From: Flavobacteriaceae bacterium UBA1903
GTDB taxonomy: Bacteria; Bacteroidota; Bacteroidia; Flavobacteriales; Flavobacteriaceae
Length of the DNA stretch: 64,000 bases
NCBI GenBank assembly: GCA_002337605.1
Contig: DDGL01000003.1
Span: 1,063 to 65,062, forward strand
Direction: 5' to 3'
The position numbers were made by a program, and so were the translations under genes. The notes under the pieces were generated by a model. That model made no database searches and was not told the origin of the DNA. It saw nothing but the letters and a program-made list of their open reading frames with translations. Below, piece after piece: positions 52,509 to 61,485 of this stretch. The stretch's first letter is position 1. Each line of letters opens with the position of its first letter.

Positions 52509-53824
52509 AAATTAGTAGGTTTGTAAGTAATCCTTAAAATATTTTTTGTTAGCTGGGTAATCTTATAACGGTCGTCCAACCGATGACCAATTATCCAAAC
52601 AATTTTGGTATCACTACAAAGTAGCCACACTTTTTGTTTGGCGACCAAAGATACCTTTTCATCTTTAAAAAACTTACTCAATTTCTTCTTTCCTTTCATC
52701 CCGAAGGGTTGAAAAACATCGCCTTCCTGCCATTTTCTAAGTTGCAAAGGATAGTTTAGTTTGTCTGCATCTACGTAAACGGTAGTATTATCAATATGCC
52801 CCATTTTTTCGGTAGGATTTAGCCGAAGCACAATAGGATTGTTGATTTCTTTTTGATTTTTTTTTATCAAAAACTCATTTTTTTCTGAATTTTCATCAAT
52901 TTCAGTCAAAATAAGTTCATTTCTGTTGCGAAGTAAGTGATGAGAAGCAGATAAAACAGCTTTTCCTGTTTGTGCTTTTAAAAGATTAAAAACATTATCC
53001 CACTCTGTAAAGCCAAACGGATGTAGTAGCTCGTATAACAAAGCATCGGTGTTAGGTAGTTCAGAAATTTTAGCAATGTTTATACTGTACCCCCCATCAA
53101 TTTCTGTAACAGCCAGATTGTACACCAGTGCCATATAATCTTCAACCAAGGCCTGAGATGCCTGTAAATGTTCCTGTGTTTTTCTGAAATTCTGAAGTGC
53201 TTTTTCTGAAATTTCCTTAAACTGAGGCAAAACCTCTAACCGGAGTTCATTGCGTACATAGTCGGTTTTAGCATTACTGCTGTCCTCACGCCAATACAGG
53301 TTGTTACGTTTGGCGAACTCTAAAATGTCTTCCCTGGAAACGTTGAGCAAGGGTCTTACCACTTTTTCATTTTGCTTTGGAATTCCCGTCAGTCCTCGTA
53401 ACCCCGTTCCCCTGGAGAGATTGATAAAGAAGGTTTCCATATCGTCATCGGCATGATGAGCGGTAAGAATATAATCATAGTTGAAACTTTCAGCAACCTC
53501 ATCAAACCATCTGTACCGTAATTCCCTGGCCGCCATCTGGGTAGAACACTTGTGGTCTTTTGCATAAGATCTGGTATTAAAAGTTTCAGAATAAAATGGG
53601 ATTTGAAGTTTTTCAGCTAAGTTTTCAGCAAAAAGAGCATCTTCATCACTTTCTTTTCCACGTAATGAAAAGTTACAATGGGCAATTGCTATGGTATAGT
53701 TCAGCTGGTGTAAGAGATGCGTTAACACAACACTATCCAGTCCCCCACTACAAGCAACGAGTACTTTGGAGTTTTTCAGGAATGAAAAATTTGCTGAAAT
53801 ATGTTTTTTAAATTCTGAAAGCAT
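52505..53824 (-). CDS. tilS: tRNA(Ile)-lysidine synthetase
   Basis: Converts the wobble C34 of the AUA-decoding tRNA-Ile to lysidine; normally essential. 439 residues with the PP-loop SGGLDS at residues 26-31, AHHADDDMETFFINLSRGTGLRGLTGI and a C-terminal substrate-binding domain (MKGKKKLSKFFKDEKVSLVAK). It overlaps dsbD by four bases and lies five bases after the DUF3307 gene, so its expression is tied to the operon. Confidence 0.95.
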   Translation of the reverse strand: MLSEFKKHISANFSFLKNSKVLVACSGGLDSVVLTHLLHQLNYTIAIAHCNFSLRGKESDEDALFAENLAEKLQIPFYSETFNTRSYAKDHKCSTQMAARELRYRWFDEVAESFNYDYILTAHHADDDMETFFINLSRGTGLRGLTGIPKQNEKVVRPLLNVSREDILEFAKRNNLYWREDSSNAKTDYVRNELRLEVLPQFKEISEKALQNFRKTQEHLQASQALVEDYMALVYNLAVTEIDGGYSINIAKISELPNTDALLYELLHPFGFTEWDNVFNLLKAQTGKAVLSASHHLLRNRNELILTEIDENSEKNEFLIKKNQKEINNPIVLRLNPTEKMGHIDNTTVYVDADKLNYPLQLRKWQEGDVFQPFGMKGKKKLSKFFKDEKVSLVAKQKVWLLCSDTKIVWIIGHRLDDRYKITQLTKNILRITYKPTNL

Positions 53825-53829
53825 GAGCC

Positions 53830-54567
53830 CTAGATTGCTCCCGCTAAAATACCCAAAACTACGGCAATACCAAAGCTTAGCATGGTACCAATGAGGACGT
53901 ATTCGGTTTTTAGTGTATCGGTGTCTTTGTACCGCAACACAGATTTGGCCGCAAGTAAGAATCCAACCGCCTGGTATTGTCCAATTAATATAAATGTAAG
54001 TGCTAAAATACGCTCTAATACACCTATAAGCTTTCCGGCATTGGGTAATTCCTCCATACCGTCCAGCGTTTCAGCTTTTTCTTTCTCTGCCACAGCAACA
54101 TCTATCTGGGAGGATCTAAACACTTCTTTTATTATAATATTGGCAGGCTTTAAGCAAAGTAAATACGCTGTGACAATAGCTACGAAAGTTACTGTAACGG
54201 GTAGTTCAAATAGCGGTTCAAGGCCATGATATTTTTCAAAAAAGAATGCTACTGCTACCAGTGCAGTCACATGCAATATCTGATCTATAAAAAAAGCGTA
54301 TTTCCATAGCTTGGGGTGCTTATTGGCCTTTGCCTTGAACCCATCTATGATGTAATGAATAATAGCAATAATTCCTGCCCCTACAAAAAATTCTATTTGA
54401 AACGACAGAACCCAGGAACATACAAACACAATCAATATGTGCATGGGCAACAACCTGCTTTTAAATCCCAGGCTATTTTTTTCATTCGCCATTTTTTGAG
54501 TTTGCAAAAAGAAGTCGGCCAGCACGTGGGCTAAGAATTGTAATACTAAAAAAGTTGTGGTTTCCAT
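53830..54567 (-). CDS. DUF3307 membrane protein, partner of the SatD-like gene
   Basis: A 245-residue membrane protein, about seven helices. Polar residues that recur in the family are in the first helices: H14, D18 and Q22 (LAHVLADFFLQ), H43 (LLPMHILIV), H71 and D75 with K78 (IIHYIIDGFK), and D95/H99 (IDQILH). This set of paired His and Asp residues in helices resembles a metal site in a membrane enzyme; that is inference. Separated by two bases from the SatD-like gene, with which DUF3307 is repeatedly found. Function unknown. Confidence 0.8.
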   Translation of the reverse strand: METTTFLVLQFLAHVLADFFLQTQKMANEKNSLGFKSRLLPMHILIVFVCSWVLSFQIEFFVGAGIIAIIHYIIDGFKAKANKHPKLWKYAFFIDQILHVTALVAVAFFFEKYHGLEPLFELPVTVTFVAIVTAYLLCLKPANIIIKEVFRSSQIDVAVAEKEKAETLDGMEELPNAGKLIGVLERILALTFILIGQYQAVGFLLAAKSVLRYKDTDTLKTEYVLIGTMLSFGIAVVLGILAGAI

Positions 54568-54569
54568 AG

Positions 54570-55256
54570 TTACGTGGATAGCGATTCGTTAAAGTAAGTT
54601 ACTGCTGTTTCTATGGCATTCCAGCCTACGTTTGTAGAGTGGCGATTTACAACAGATTGGTCTATTCCCAGTTTTTTAGCAATAACATCTTCAGTATTGC
54701 CCATAAGTTTTAAATAAACAACTTCGCACTGGCGCTCTGTTGCTTTGGTAAAAAGCACGTCTAACAACTCCAGTATGGCTGTCCATTTTTTATTCATGGC
54801 TTCGTTTTTAGACATAAAAAACAAGGTGTTTTTAATGACAACCCGTTCCTTATTGTGGGTAGATTTACTATTTATTTTACGACCAGAATAGTAAATAGCC
54901 TCTCCGTCCATCACTCCTTTTATAGGATCGTACCTGTCTAACTTCCCATAACCAATGGCCAAGCGTACCCCATACTCTTTAAACAACCTGGCTCGGTTTT
55001 TATCCTTTTTAAGCGATGTTTCTGAAATAGGAATGGTTTTTACATAACTCTTTATGGCTAAACACGCCTGTAGTGCCTCTGCTGCATTAGGGATTACACA
55101 TTCTAAATAATCGCCCTTAAGCACACGCCCATAGCTCTTGAAATGTTCTTCTAAAGCTTTCAATAGCGTTTGAAGATGTTCTTCCAAAATAATCCTGTCC
55201 TCACTCCCTAAACTGGTTGAAGATATAATATCACCTGAAATAACCGAATAGTTCAC
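54570..55256 (-). CDS. SatD-like protein: cyclase-like fold plus helix-turn-helix
   Basis: A 228-residue protein, starting at a GTG. The N-terminal 130 residues (ISGDIISSTSL...VLKGDYLECVIPNAAEAL...RLAIGYGKL) have the layout of class III nucleotidyl cyclases: D9 and D49 would be the paired metal-binding Asp residues and GEAIYYSGR the loop that contacts the nucleotide. Residues about 165-228 look like a sigma-type helix-turn-helix (TEDVIAKKLGIDQSVVNRHSTNVGWNAI). SatD proteins (named in the secretion and acid tolerance cluster of streptococci) have unknown activity. Three palindromic sites lie just upstream, suggesting that this protein controls its own operon. Confidence 0.78.
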   Translation of the reverse strand: MNYSVISGDIISSTSLGSEDRIILEEHLQTLLKALEEHFKSYGRVLKGDYLECVIPNAAEALQACLAIKSYVKTIPISETSLKKDKNRARLFKEYGVRLAIGYGKLDRYDPIKGVMDGEAIYYSGRKINSKSTHNKERVVIKNTLFFMSKNEAMNKKWTAILELLDVLFTKATERQCEVVYLKLMGNTEDVIAKKLGIDQSVVNRHSTNVGWNAIETAVTYFNESLST

Positions 55257-55271
55257 TAAATTACTTTTTTA

Positions 55272-55279
55272 CAAATATA
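55272..55279 (-). promoter_or_regulatory. -7 element of the SatD-like operon
   Basis: Reads TATATTTG on the minus strand, an exact TAnnTTTG match 15 bases before the GTG start. No TTG stands at the normal -33 distance; that place is taken by the first palindromic site, consistent with regulator-dependent transcription. Confidence 0.55.
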
Positions 55280-55284
55280 CTAAA

Positions 55285-55371
55285 TTATGTTGTTCAGAGT
55301 ACATAAATGTTATTTATGTTGCCTAGGATGCATAAAACACTTTTATGTTGTGTATAGAACATAAAAATAAG
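55285..55371. promoter_or_regulatory. Three phased palindromic operator-like sites, 29-bp period
   Basis: The pattern TTATGT-N10-(A/G)CATAA occurs at 55285-55306, 55314-55335 and 55343-55364. The starts are exactly 29 bp apart, and each copy begins TTATGTTG. Each site is an inverted repeat, so a dimeric protein could bind. The nearest site abuts the TATATTTG element of the SatD-like gene. The array fills the 126-bp gap between that gene and pabB. Confidence 0.75.
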
Positions 55372-55382
55372 TGTTTAAGAAA

Positions 55383-56672
55383 TTATTCCAAAACACTACG
55401 CATAGCCTTGGCCTTCAGCAAACACTCTTCATATTCGGCTTCTATTGTAGATTTGGCAGTGATAGCTCCCCCAACCGAAAAACTTACATATTCTTTTGCA
55501 TCATTGTATAGAATACTACGAATTATCACATTAAAATCGAAATCGCCCTTAGGAGTAAAGTAGCCTACTGCTCCACTGTAAACGCCCCTTTTGGTATCCT
55601 CCAGTTGCTCTATAATTTTCATAGCACTAACCTTGGGAGCCCCTGTCATACTCCCCATCGGGTAGGTGTTTTTAATAATTTGTACTGGTGAAAATTCACT
55701 TTCAGCTTCACAGGAAATAGTTGAAATCATTTGGTGTACCTGTTCAAAGGTATAGATAGCGCAAAGTTCTTCTACAGTAACGGTCCCCTTTTTTGCAATG
55801 CGAGAAAGGTCGTTACGCACCAGATCTGTAATCATAATATTCTCGCTACGCTCCTTAGGGTCCTTAGCTAATGCCAATGCCATTTCTTTATCTTCAATTG
55901 CATTTTGTAATCGCCTGGCAGTTCCTTTAATAGGTTGTGAAACAATAGTACTCCCCTCCTTTTTTAAATAGCGCTCCGGAGAGGCTGAAAGAACATAGTG
56001 CGTATCCAACTTCAAATAGGTAGCAAATGGAGGTTTGGATATGGTGTTTAAAGACAGGAAGACCTGCTCGGGATTTATTTTAGTGTTTTCAGCATAAAAC
56101 TCCTGGCAAAAATTAGCTTCATAAATATCCCCTCTTTCAATATGCTGAAGCATACAGCTAATTTTTTCAGCATAGCTGTCTTTCGAGGTACGTAGTTTTA
56201 TTTTAATTTCTTCAAAAGAGGTTGAAGTTGCTACAGGTTCAGTATTCAAAATAGCTTGCCAATCGCTTTCTAACTCATCGTCTACCATAGCCAGATAGTG
56301 TAACTCAACTTCTGTTTCAGAAAAAAGAAACACTTTCTTAGGTTGAAAAAAATACAGATCCGGAAAACTCAGACCATCAAAATTAGTAGAAGTAAGGCGT
56401 TCCACATCATTTTTAAGATCATAGCTTACGTAACCAAATAACCAGTCTTTGGTCAATTGCTGGTACTCATCCAGCTTTTCAAAACCATTGTGGTAATCTG
56501 TTTTTATGGCTGTGAAGGCATCTACAGCTAAAATAGCCTGGTAGGAGCCATGGGTTTGTTGGTAGGCATTGCTATCCAGCCAGGCCACTTCTTCAAATTG
56601 GTTTGCCCAGGAGAGTATTTTTTCTCTCAGGGAGTTGTTTAACTTAAAAGGTATTTTTTTTAATGTTCTCAA
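55383..56672 (-). CDS. pabB: Aminodeoxychorismate synthase component I
   Basis: A 429-residue chorismate-utilising enzyme making 4-amino-4-deoxychorismate for folate. Conserved stretches are VSQPIKGTARR, MITDLVRNDLSRIAKKGTVTVEEL, TYPMGSMTGAPKVSAMKIIEQLED and GVYSGAVGYFTPKGDFDFNVIIRS. Lack of the anthranilate-synthase N-terminal inhibitor motif favours PabB over TrpE. It lies upstream of the SatD-like gene on the same strand but separated by the operator array, so the two are probably not one transcript. Confidence 0.9.
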   Translation of the reverse strand: MRTLKKIPFKLNNSLREKILSWANQFEEVAWLDSNAYQQTHGSYQAILAVDAFTAIKTDYHNGFEKLDEYQQLTKDWLFGYVSYDLKNDVERLTSTNFDGLSFPDLYFFQPKKVFLFSETEVELHYLAMVDDELESDWQAILNTEPVATSTSFEEIKIKLRTSKDSYAEKISCMLQHIERGDIYEANFCQEFYAENTKINPEQVFLSLNTISKPPFATYLKLDTHYVLSASPERYLKKEGSTIVSQPIKGTARRLQNAIEDKEMALALAKDPKERSENIMITDLVRNDLSRIAKKGTVTVEELCAIYTFEQVHQMISTISCEAESEFSPVQIIKNTYPMGSMTGAPKVSAMKIIEQLEDTKRGVYSGAVGYFTPKGDFDFNVIIRSILYNDAKEYVSFSVGGAITAKSTIEAEYEECLLKAKAMRSVLE

Positions 56673-56821
56673 GTATTCAAAAATACCACAATGCTTTCTT
56701 TCTGAAAAGAATTTCTCACTAACTAAAAGGTCACAACAATAAAAACAGGTTAACAGTTTTAAAAAGCATTTGATCGTATTTTCAAATATTTTATGTAGGA
56801 ATTTCTTACTTAAAATATGTA

Positions 56822-56835
56822 TTTCATCGATGAAA
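56822..56835. promoter_or_regulatory. 14-bp palindrome between divergent genes
   Basis: TTTCATCGATGAAA is a perfect palindrome about 105 bases upstream of the head-fibre-like gene and 150 bases upstream of pabB. It could bind a dimeric regulator of either gene. Confidence 0.35.
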
Positions 56836-56939
56836 CAAAACGAGATATCGAATACTTCTGAAAATCAATATCTTATATTTTGACTGCACTTTAAAAAGTT
56901 CTACTATTGTACAGCTAAACCCCCAAATCTAGCAATCTT

Positions 56940-58115
56940 ATGAAAAAAATTACCCTCATTAAAGCTACTGTTATTCTACTACTTTGTTCGTTTACATTAC
57001 ATGCGCAAGTAGGTATAGGAAACACTTCACCGAAAAGTACTTTGGACATTGCTGCCTCTAGTGCTAGCAGTCCCACAAATAAAGATGGAATTCTAATACC
57101 TAGAGTTAATGCTTTTCCGGAATTAAATCCTGGCGCTGAGCAAAATGGAATGATGGTATTCTTAAATACGGCTGTAGGAACAAACGACGTTGGATTTTAC
57201 TATTGGAGCAACCCAGATACCAGATGGGTTGGAATTGGTGCGGAAGAATGGAAAGCCGGCACCAATGAAAGTGGAGATAATTTAATTTATGCCACAAGAG
57301 CAAAATTAACGGGTACTGATATGGTGATTACAGATGATGGCAGAATTGGTTTTGGAACCAGCGACCCCGTAGAACGTTTTGAATTTCGTGGCCCGGGCGA
57401 TAATGATTTCCAGATCACAAGTGCCAATACCAATCCTCCAAATTATATTTTATACAATACAGGAGGCACTTTAGAAACGCCAGGACCTCTGGCTACTGAT
57501 GGAGAAATTGGCTCTTTTATAGTTAAAACACATGATGGAAATGGCATTGTAGAAACGGGCGGTTTTCGTTTCTTTATGGACGGAGTAGCAACTCCCGGAA
57601 GTGCCCCTTCCCGATTTGTAATAAATACTACTCCAGCAGGTTCTACAAGTCAGGTAGAGCGTATTGTAGTGAGAAATACCGGAAATGTAGGTATTGGAAC
57701 CGACGAGCCCAGTGAACGTATGGATATTAACGGTAATCTGCGTGTAAGAAATCTATCCGAGGGAACTGTAGTAAGTGATTCCAATGGTAATTTAAAAATT
57801 GGACCTAGTGTTGTGGCTGCTGGAAAAGTAAGCGCTGCTGGAGTTGCATCAAAGATTACTGGAGCTACAATTACTAAAGGGACTGCAGGTGTTTACAACG
57901 TAGCATTTACAGCTCCAAGATCAAGCGCTAACTATATTATCCAACTTACGGTAAAAAGATGTGCGAGCTGCGGAGCTACAGACGATAGTTTTACTGCTTA
58001 TTATACCAACCAAACAACAACTGGTTTTACTGTTAACACCGGTTATAACGATAATGGAACAACTGCATTGGGGCTTACAAATATAGAGTTTATGTTTACC
58101 GTCATAGATTTCTAA
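56940..58115 (+). CDS. Secreted head/fibre-like protein
   Basis: A 391-residue secreted protein (signal peptide 1-22). It opens with VGIGNTSPKSTLDI and later repeats the theme at VGIGTDEPSERMDING, the pattern of Bacteroidota beta-rich head, stalk or tail-fibre modules. A glycine-rich region with FRGPGDNDF follows, and the C-terminal 100 residues form a beta-sandwich-like domain (TKGTAGVYNVAFTAPRSSANYIIQLTVKRCASCG). No enzymatic motif. The C-terminal region and its end resemble those of the gene at 62811-64000. Role unknown, perhaps surface adhesion. Confidence 0.75.
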   Translation: MKKITLIKATVILLLCSFTLHAQVGIGNTSPKSTLDIAASSASSPTNKDGILIPRVNAFPELNPGAEQNGMMVFLNTAVGTNDVGFYYWSNPDTRWVGIGAEEWKAGTNESGDNLIYATRAKLTGTDMVITDDGRIGFGTSDPVERFEFRGPGDNDFQITSANTNPPNYILYNTGGTLETPGPLATDGEIGSFIVKTHDGNGIVETGGFRFFMDGVATPGSAPSRFVINTTPAGSTSQVERIVVRNTGNVGIGTDEPSERMDINGNLRVRNLSEGTVVSDSNGNLKIGPSVVAAGKVSAAGVASKITGATITKGTAGVYNVAFTAPRSSANYIIQLTVKRCASCGATDDSFTAYYTNQTTTGFTVNTGYNDNGTTALGLTNIEFMFTVIDF

Positions 58116-58144
58116 TGTGACTTAAAATAAGAAGTATACTAAAT

Positions 58145-58175
58145 AAAAAATCCCGCTTCGAGCGGGATTTTTTTT
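58145..58175. terminator. Bidirectional terminator
   Basis: AAAAAATCCCGCT (58145-58157) pairs with AGCGGGATTTTTT (58161-58173) over the loop TCG, with T's continuing to 58175. It lies between the + strand fibre-like gene and the minus strand lpdA, and both strands end in a T-run. Confidence 0.9.
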
Positions 58176-58188
58176 AATTCCATTTACT

Positions 58189-59589
58189 TTAGATATGTAT
58201 GGGTCTGCTGTCCGTTGCAGCAAGGGCTGCTTCTTTTACGGCTTCAGCATAGGTTGGGTGTGCGTGACTCATACGTGCAATATCTTCTGCACTGGCTCTG
58301 TATTCCATAGCAACCACAGCTTCAGCAATTAGATCGGCAACACGAGCTCCTACCATGTGAACTCCTAAAACTTCATCTGTATTTTTATCGCTCAATATTT
58401 TTACAAATCCGTCGGTATCGCCACTGGCACGGCTTCTTCCTAAAGCGCGCATTGGAAACTGACCACTTTTATATTCCGTTTTTGCTTCTTTTAATTGTTC
58501 TTCAGTTTTCCCTACACTGGCAACTTCCGGCCATGTATAGACTACTCCTGGAATTAAATTATAATCGATATGAGGCTTTTGTCCTGCAATTATTTCAGCT
58601 ACTAAAGAACCCTCTTCACTTGCTTTGTGAGCCAGCATGGCACCGCGAACCACATCACCAATAGCGTAAATATTCTTTACGTTGGTTTGTAAATGGTCGT
58701 TCACATCTATCTGGCCGCGTTCTGTAATTTTCACACCAGCATTTTCAGCTTTCAAACCGTCTGTATACGCTTTTCTTCCTACTGAAACCAAACAATAATC
58801 CCCTGTAAAGGTTACTTCTTTGTCTTTTTTATCGGTAGCTGTTACGGTAACTTCTTTTCCTTTTTTGGCTACTGCTGAAACTTTATGAGATAGATAAAAC
58901 TTCACTCCTTGTTTCTTCATCACCTTTGTAAGTTCCTTACTTTGGGCACTGTCCATTGTGGGAATGATACGGTCCATATATTCAACCACTGAAACCTCTG
59001 CCCCTAATCTACGGTACACCTGACCCAATTCCAGGCCAATTACCCCTCCGCCTATTACAATCATATGCTTTGGAATTTCCTTAAGACTCAATGCTTCTGT
59101 AGACGTAATAATGCGGTCCTTGTCCAGTTTAATAAAAGGTAAGCTAGCTGGTTTACTTCCTGTAGCAATAATGGTGTTTTTTGCTTCGATGGTTTGCTTC
59201 TTCTCACCGTCAATTTCAATATGGGTTGCATCTTTAAAGCTACCCATTCCTGTAAACACATCGATTTTATTTTTGTTCATTAAGAAATCGATCCCTTTGG
59301 TAGTTTGGTCTACCACGGCAGCCTTGCGGTCAATCATCTTCTTAAAGTTGATTTTTACCTCCCCTGGAATTTCAATCCCATGTTCCTCAAAATGTTTGAT
59401 GGCTTCTTCGTAATGGTGCGAAGAATCCAACAGTGCTTTACTTGGAATACAGCCTACATTAAGGCATGTACCTCCCAACGTATTATATTTTTCGATGATA
59501 GCGGTTTTCATACCCAGCTGTGCGCAACGAATGGCTGCTACATATCCACCAGGTCCGGAACCTATTACTGCAACGTCATATTTAGACAT
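58189..59589 (-). CDS. lpdA: Dihydrolipoyl dehydrogenase
   Basis: A 466-residue FAD disulfide oxidoreductase, E3 of the 2-oxo-acid dehydrogenase and glycine cleavage complexes. FAD-binding VIGSGPGGYVAAI (8-20), redox disulfide Cys42/Cys47 in GGTCLNVGCIPSK, NAD-binding GGGVIGLELGQVYRRLG, FAD-binding YAIGDVVRG and the active-site His-Glu dyad in HAHPTYAEAVKEA. Length and order are standard. Confidence 0.96.
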   Translation of the reverse strand: MSKYDVAVIGSGPGGYVAAIRCAQLGMKTAIIEKYNTLGGTCLNVGCIPSKALLDSSHHYEEAIKHFEEHGIEIPGEVKINFKKMIDRKAAVVDQTTKGIDFLMNKNKIDVFTGMGSFKDATHIEIDGEKKQTIEAKNTIIATGSKPASLPFIKLDKDRIITSTEALSLKEIPKHMIVIGGGVIGLELGQVYRRLGAEVSVVEYMDRIIPTMDSAQSKELTKVMKKQGVKFYLSHKVSAVAKKGKEVTVTATDKKDKEVTFTGDYCLVSVGRKAYTDGLKAENAGVKITERGQIDVNDHLQTNVKNIYAIGDVVRGAMLAHKASEEGSLVAEIIAGQKPHIDYNLIPGVVYTWPEVASVGKTEEQLKEAKTEYKSGQFPMRALGRSRASGDTDGFVKILSDKNTDEVLGVHMVGARVADLIAEAVVAMEYRASAEDIARMSHAHPTYAEAVKEAALAATDSRPIHI

Positions 59590-59615
59590 ACTAAATGCTT
59601 TTTTGAATTGAAATG

Positions 59616-59623
59616 CAAAGGTA
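59616..59623 (-). promoter_or_regulatory. -7 element of lpdA
   Basis: Reads TACCTTTG on the minus strand, a full TAnnTTTG match 27 bases before the start codon. No TTG is evident at the expected -33 place. Confidence 0.4.
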
Positions 59624-59703
59624 CTATTTTGATTGTAGATTTACGATATTAGATTTTGGATTTGAGAATTAATGGTGCTAAGAGGTAAGTTTTCAATAAA
59701 TAG

Positions 59704-60255
59704 CTACGCTGCCTTTCGTATCCACGTAAAGGTTGAAACCAGTTTCCATTCACTCGCTTCAGGGTCAAAATCGTAACTTAAGGATTTCATTGTATCCTTA
59801 GAACTAAAGGTATGGGTATCTTTATGTTTTTGGTATTCACCTCCAACATAATAAAAGGACATTTCACAATAGCGCTCGTTGGGTGTCATAGTAGCCTCTC
59901 CCACAGCGTAGTACTGACCATCTATGGAACGTTGGTAAAAGATATTTTTCTTTACATGAGGCGCGTAAAATTCAGAAAACGTCCAGAAATCAAGTGTATC
60001 TCCTTTGGTGTTGACCCCTTGAATTTCAGCATTAATTTTTAAAGCGTCCTCTTGTTTTACTTTCAAGATGAACTCCTTAAAATCGTCGTCCTTAGCAGCA
60101 TCATACGCAGGATTCTCTGCTGCCCAGATCCCTCCATTGGCTGCAAGTTTAGTGAAAAATTGTTCATGGTTTTTCTGAATGGTATCTGTAGTTTGCCCGG
60201 ATACCAAAGTACTACAACAGAAGAAAGCAATTATAACTATGTTAAGGTTTCTCAT
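59704..60255 (-). CDS. Secreted protein, possible lipocalin-like domain
   Basis: A 183-residue protein with a signal peptide (1-21). The mature part has alternating hydrophobic strands such as FSEFYAPHVKKNIFYQRSIDGQYYAVGEATMTPNERYCEMSFYYVGGEYQKHKDTHTFSSKD, suggesting a compact beta barrel of the lipocalin or DUF1579 kind. No family was recognised with certainty. It lies 29 bases after the CPBP gene and may share its transcript. Confidence 0.6.
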   Translation of the reverse strand: MRNLNIVIIAFFCCSTLVSGQTTDTIQKNHEQFFTKLAANGGIWAAENPAYDAAKDDDFKEFILKVKQEDALKINAEIQGVNTKGDTLDFWTFSEFYAPHVKKNIFYQRSIDGQYYAVGEATMTPNERYCEMSFYYVGGEYQKHKDTHTFSSKDTMKSLSYDFDPEASEWKLVSTFTWIRKAA

Positions 60256-60284
60256 CGTAAAAATTTAATTGAAAGATACGGTAT

Positions 60285-60923
60285 TTACGCTTCCATTCCG
60301 GGAAACCCCAGCATCCCTCCCATTCCAACTGTAAATAACCAATTGCCATACACGGCGTGTTCTATACTTACTGCGGTAGTGCTCCGGAATTTCAGGTAGG
60401 TAAACCCAAAAATGATTCCCCCAATAAACGTTAATACAAGTACCAGCGTATTTCTGAAGAATAAGTGTGCCAGAGAAAATACTAGGGCGTTTATGAATAT
60501 AAAAAGGGTTTTATTCTCAAAAAGCGCTTCGTAACGCTCAAAAAAGAACGTGCGGTAAATGATTTCCTGCGGCCAGACAGAAAGGAAGGTATAGATAAAA
60601 AGTATCGCAACGTATAGCTTTGGTTTGTTTATAGGAACATAAAACAAAGCTTCTTTATCCTGAAACCACACATAGGCAGTTGTAGCAACAGTAACAAGTA
60701 CAAATGTGACCAAAATTCGACGTCCTAAGTATTTCCAGTTTATGTTCTTCTTTATCTGAAAGTTAATGTTTTCAGCCTTTTTCAGAACAATGAGAATGTA
60801 AACAAACCCGATTAACACCATTCCTACTTTTACCCAGATATTGAATGGTATTGCTAAACTTACAGGAAGTAAGATAAAGAGTATGAAAAATTCTGACAGT
60901 AATTTTAGTTTTAATGGGTTCAT
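60285..60923 (-). CDS. CPBP-family intramembrane protease-like protein
   Basis: A 212-residue protein with about six helices and the CPBP/Abi domain in the C-terminal half. The first motif reads QEIIYR where the family has EExxxR, so the first Glu is Gln; the second motif is FSLAH and the third segment LTFIGGIIFGFTYL. The first Glu is catalytic in characterised Rce1-type relatives, so the protein may be inactive or work differently. Its start overlaps lrp by four bases, which couples it to a regulator of amino-acid metabolism. Confidence 0.8.
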   Translation of the reverse strand: MNPLKLKLLSEFFILFILLPVSLAIPFNIWVKVGMVLIGFVYILIVLKKAENINFQIKKNINWKYLGRRILVTFVLVTVATTAYVWFQDKEALFYVPINKPKLYVAILFIYTFLSVWPQEIIYRTFFFERYEALFENKTLFIFINALVFSLAHLFFRNTLVLVLTFIGGIIFGFTYLKFRSTTAVSIEHAVYGNWLFTVGMGGMLGFPGMEA

Positions 60924-61378
60924 AACTCAATAGCCGTTGTATTTTTTACCTGATTTATAGTGAACGAACTCGTAGTGCTTCCCACATGCTCCATGCTTGT
61001 TAATTTGCTTACCATAAATTCCCTGAAATGCTCCATATCTTTCACCAGTACTTTCAGCAAATAATCGTAATCGCCACTCACGTGAAAACATTCCATTACT
61101 TCGGGAATCTGGCGTACAGTAGTTTCAAAAGTAGTGATATTTTCTTCACTGTGTTTTACCAGCTTAATATGGCAAAATACGGTAAACCCTAATGAAAGTT
61201 GCTTGCTATCCAACAAAGCTACGTACCGTTTAATAATTCCGGCTCTTTCCAGTTTTTTTATACGTTCATAAATAGCAGTAACCGAAAGATTCAGCTTTAA
61301 GGAAAGCTCCTTATTAGTCTGTTTTGCGTTTTCCTGTAAGTGATGTAGCAACTGCTTGTCAATGCTATCAAGATTCAT
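60920..61378 (-). CDS. Lrp/AsnC-family transcription regulator
   Basis: A 152-residue regulator. N-terminal helix-turn-helix (1-60; DSIDKQLLHHLQENAKQTNKELSLKLNLSVTAIYERIKKLE) and C-terminal RAM ligand domain (VMECFHVSGDYDYLLKVLVKDMEHF). It is divergent from the methionine gamma-lyase-like gene, the usual setting in which such a regulator controls its neighbour. The ligand is probably an amino acid related to that enzyme's substrate. Confidence 0.92.
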   Translation of the reverse strand: MNLDSIDKQLLHHLQENAKQTNKELSLKLNLSVTAIYERIKKLERAGIIKRYVALLDSKQLSLGFTVFCHIKLVKHSEENITTFETTVRQIPEVMECFHVSGDYDYLLKVLVKDMEHFREFMVSKLTSMEHVGSTTSSFTINQVKNTTAIEL

Positions 61379-61485
61379 TTTTTTGATTTTTTTTCTGAAA
61401 GTGTTTACAAAAGAGCCACCATACAGAATAATTTTCGGTAAAAATAATAAATAATAATTTTTAAAATTGAATTAGCTCACTACTA

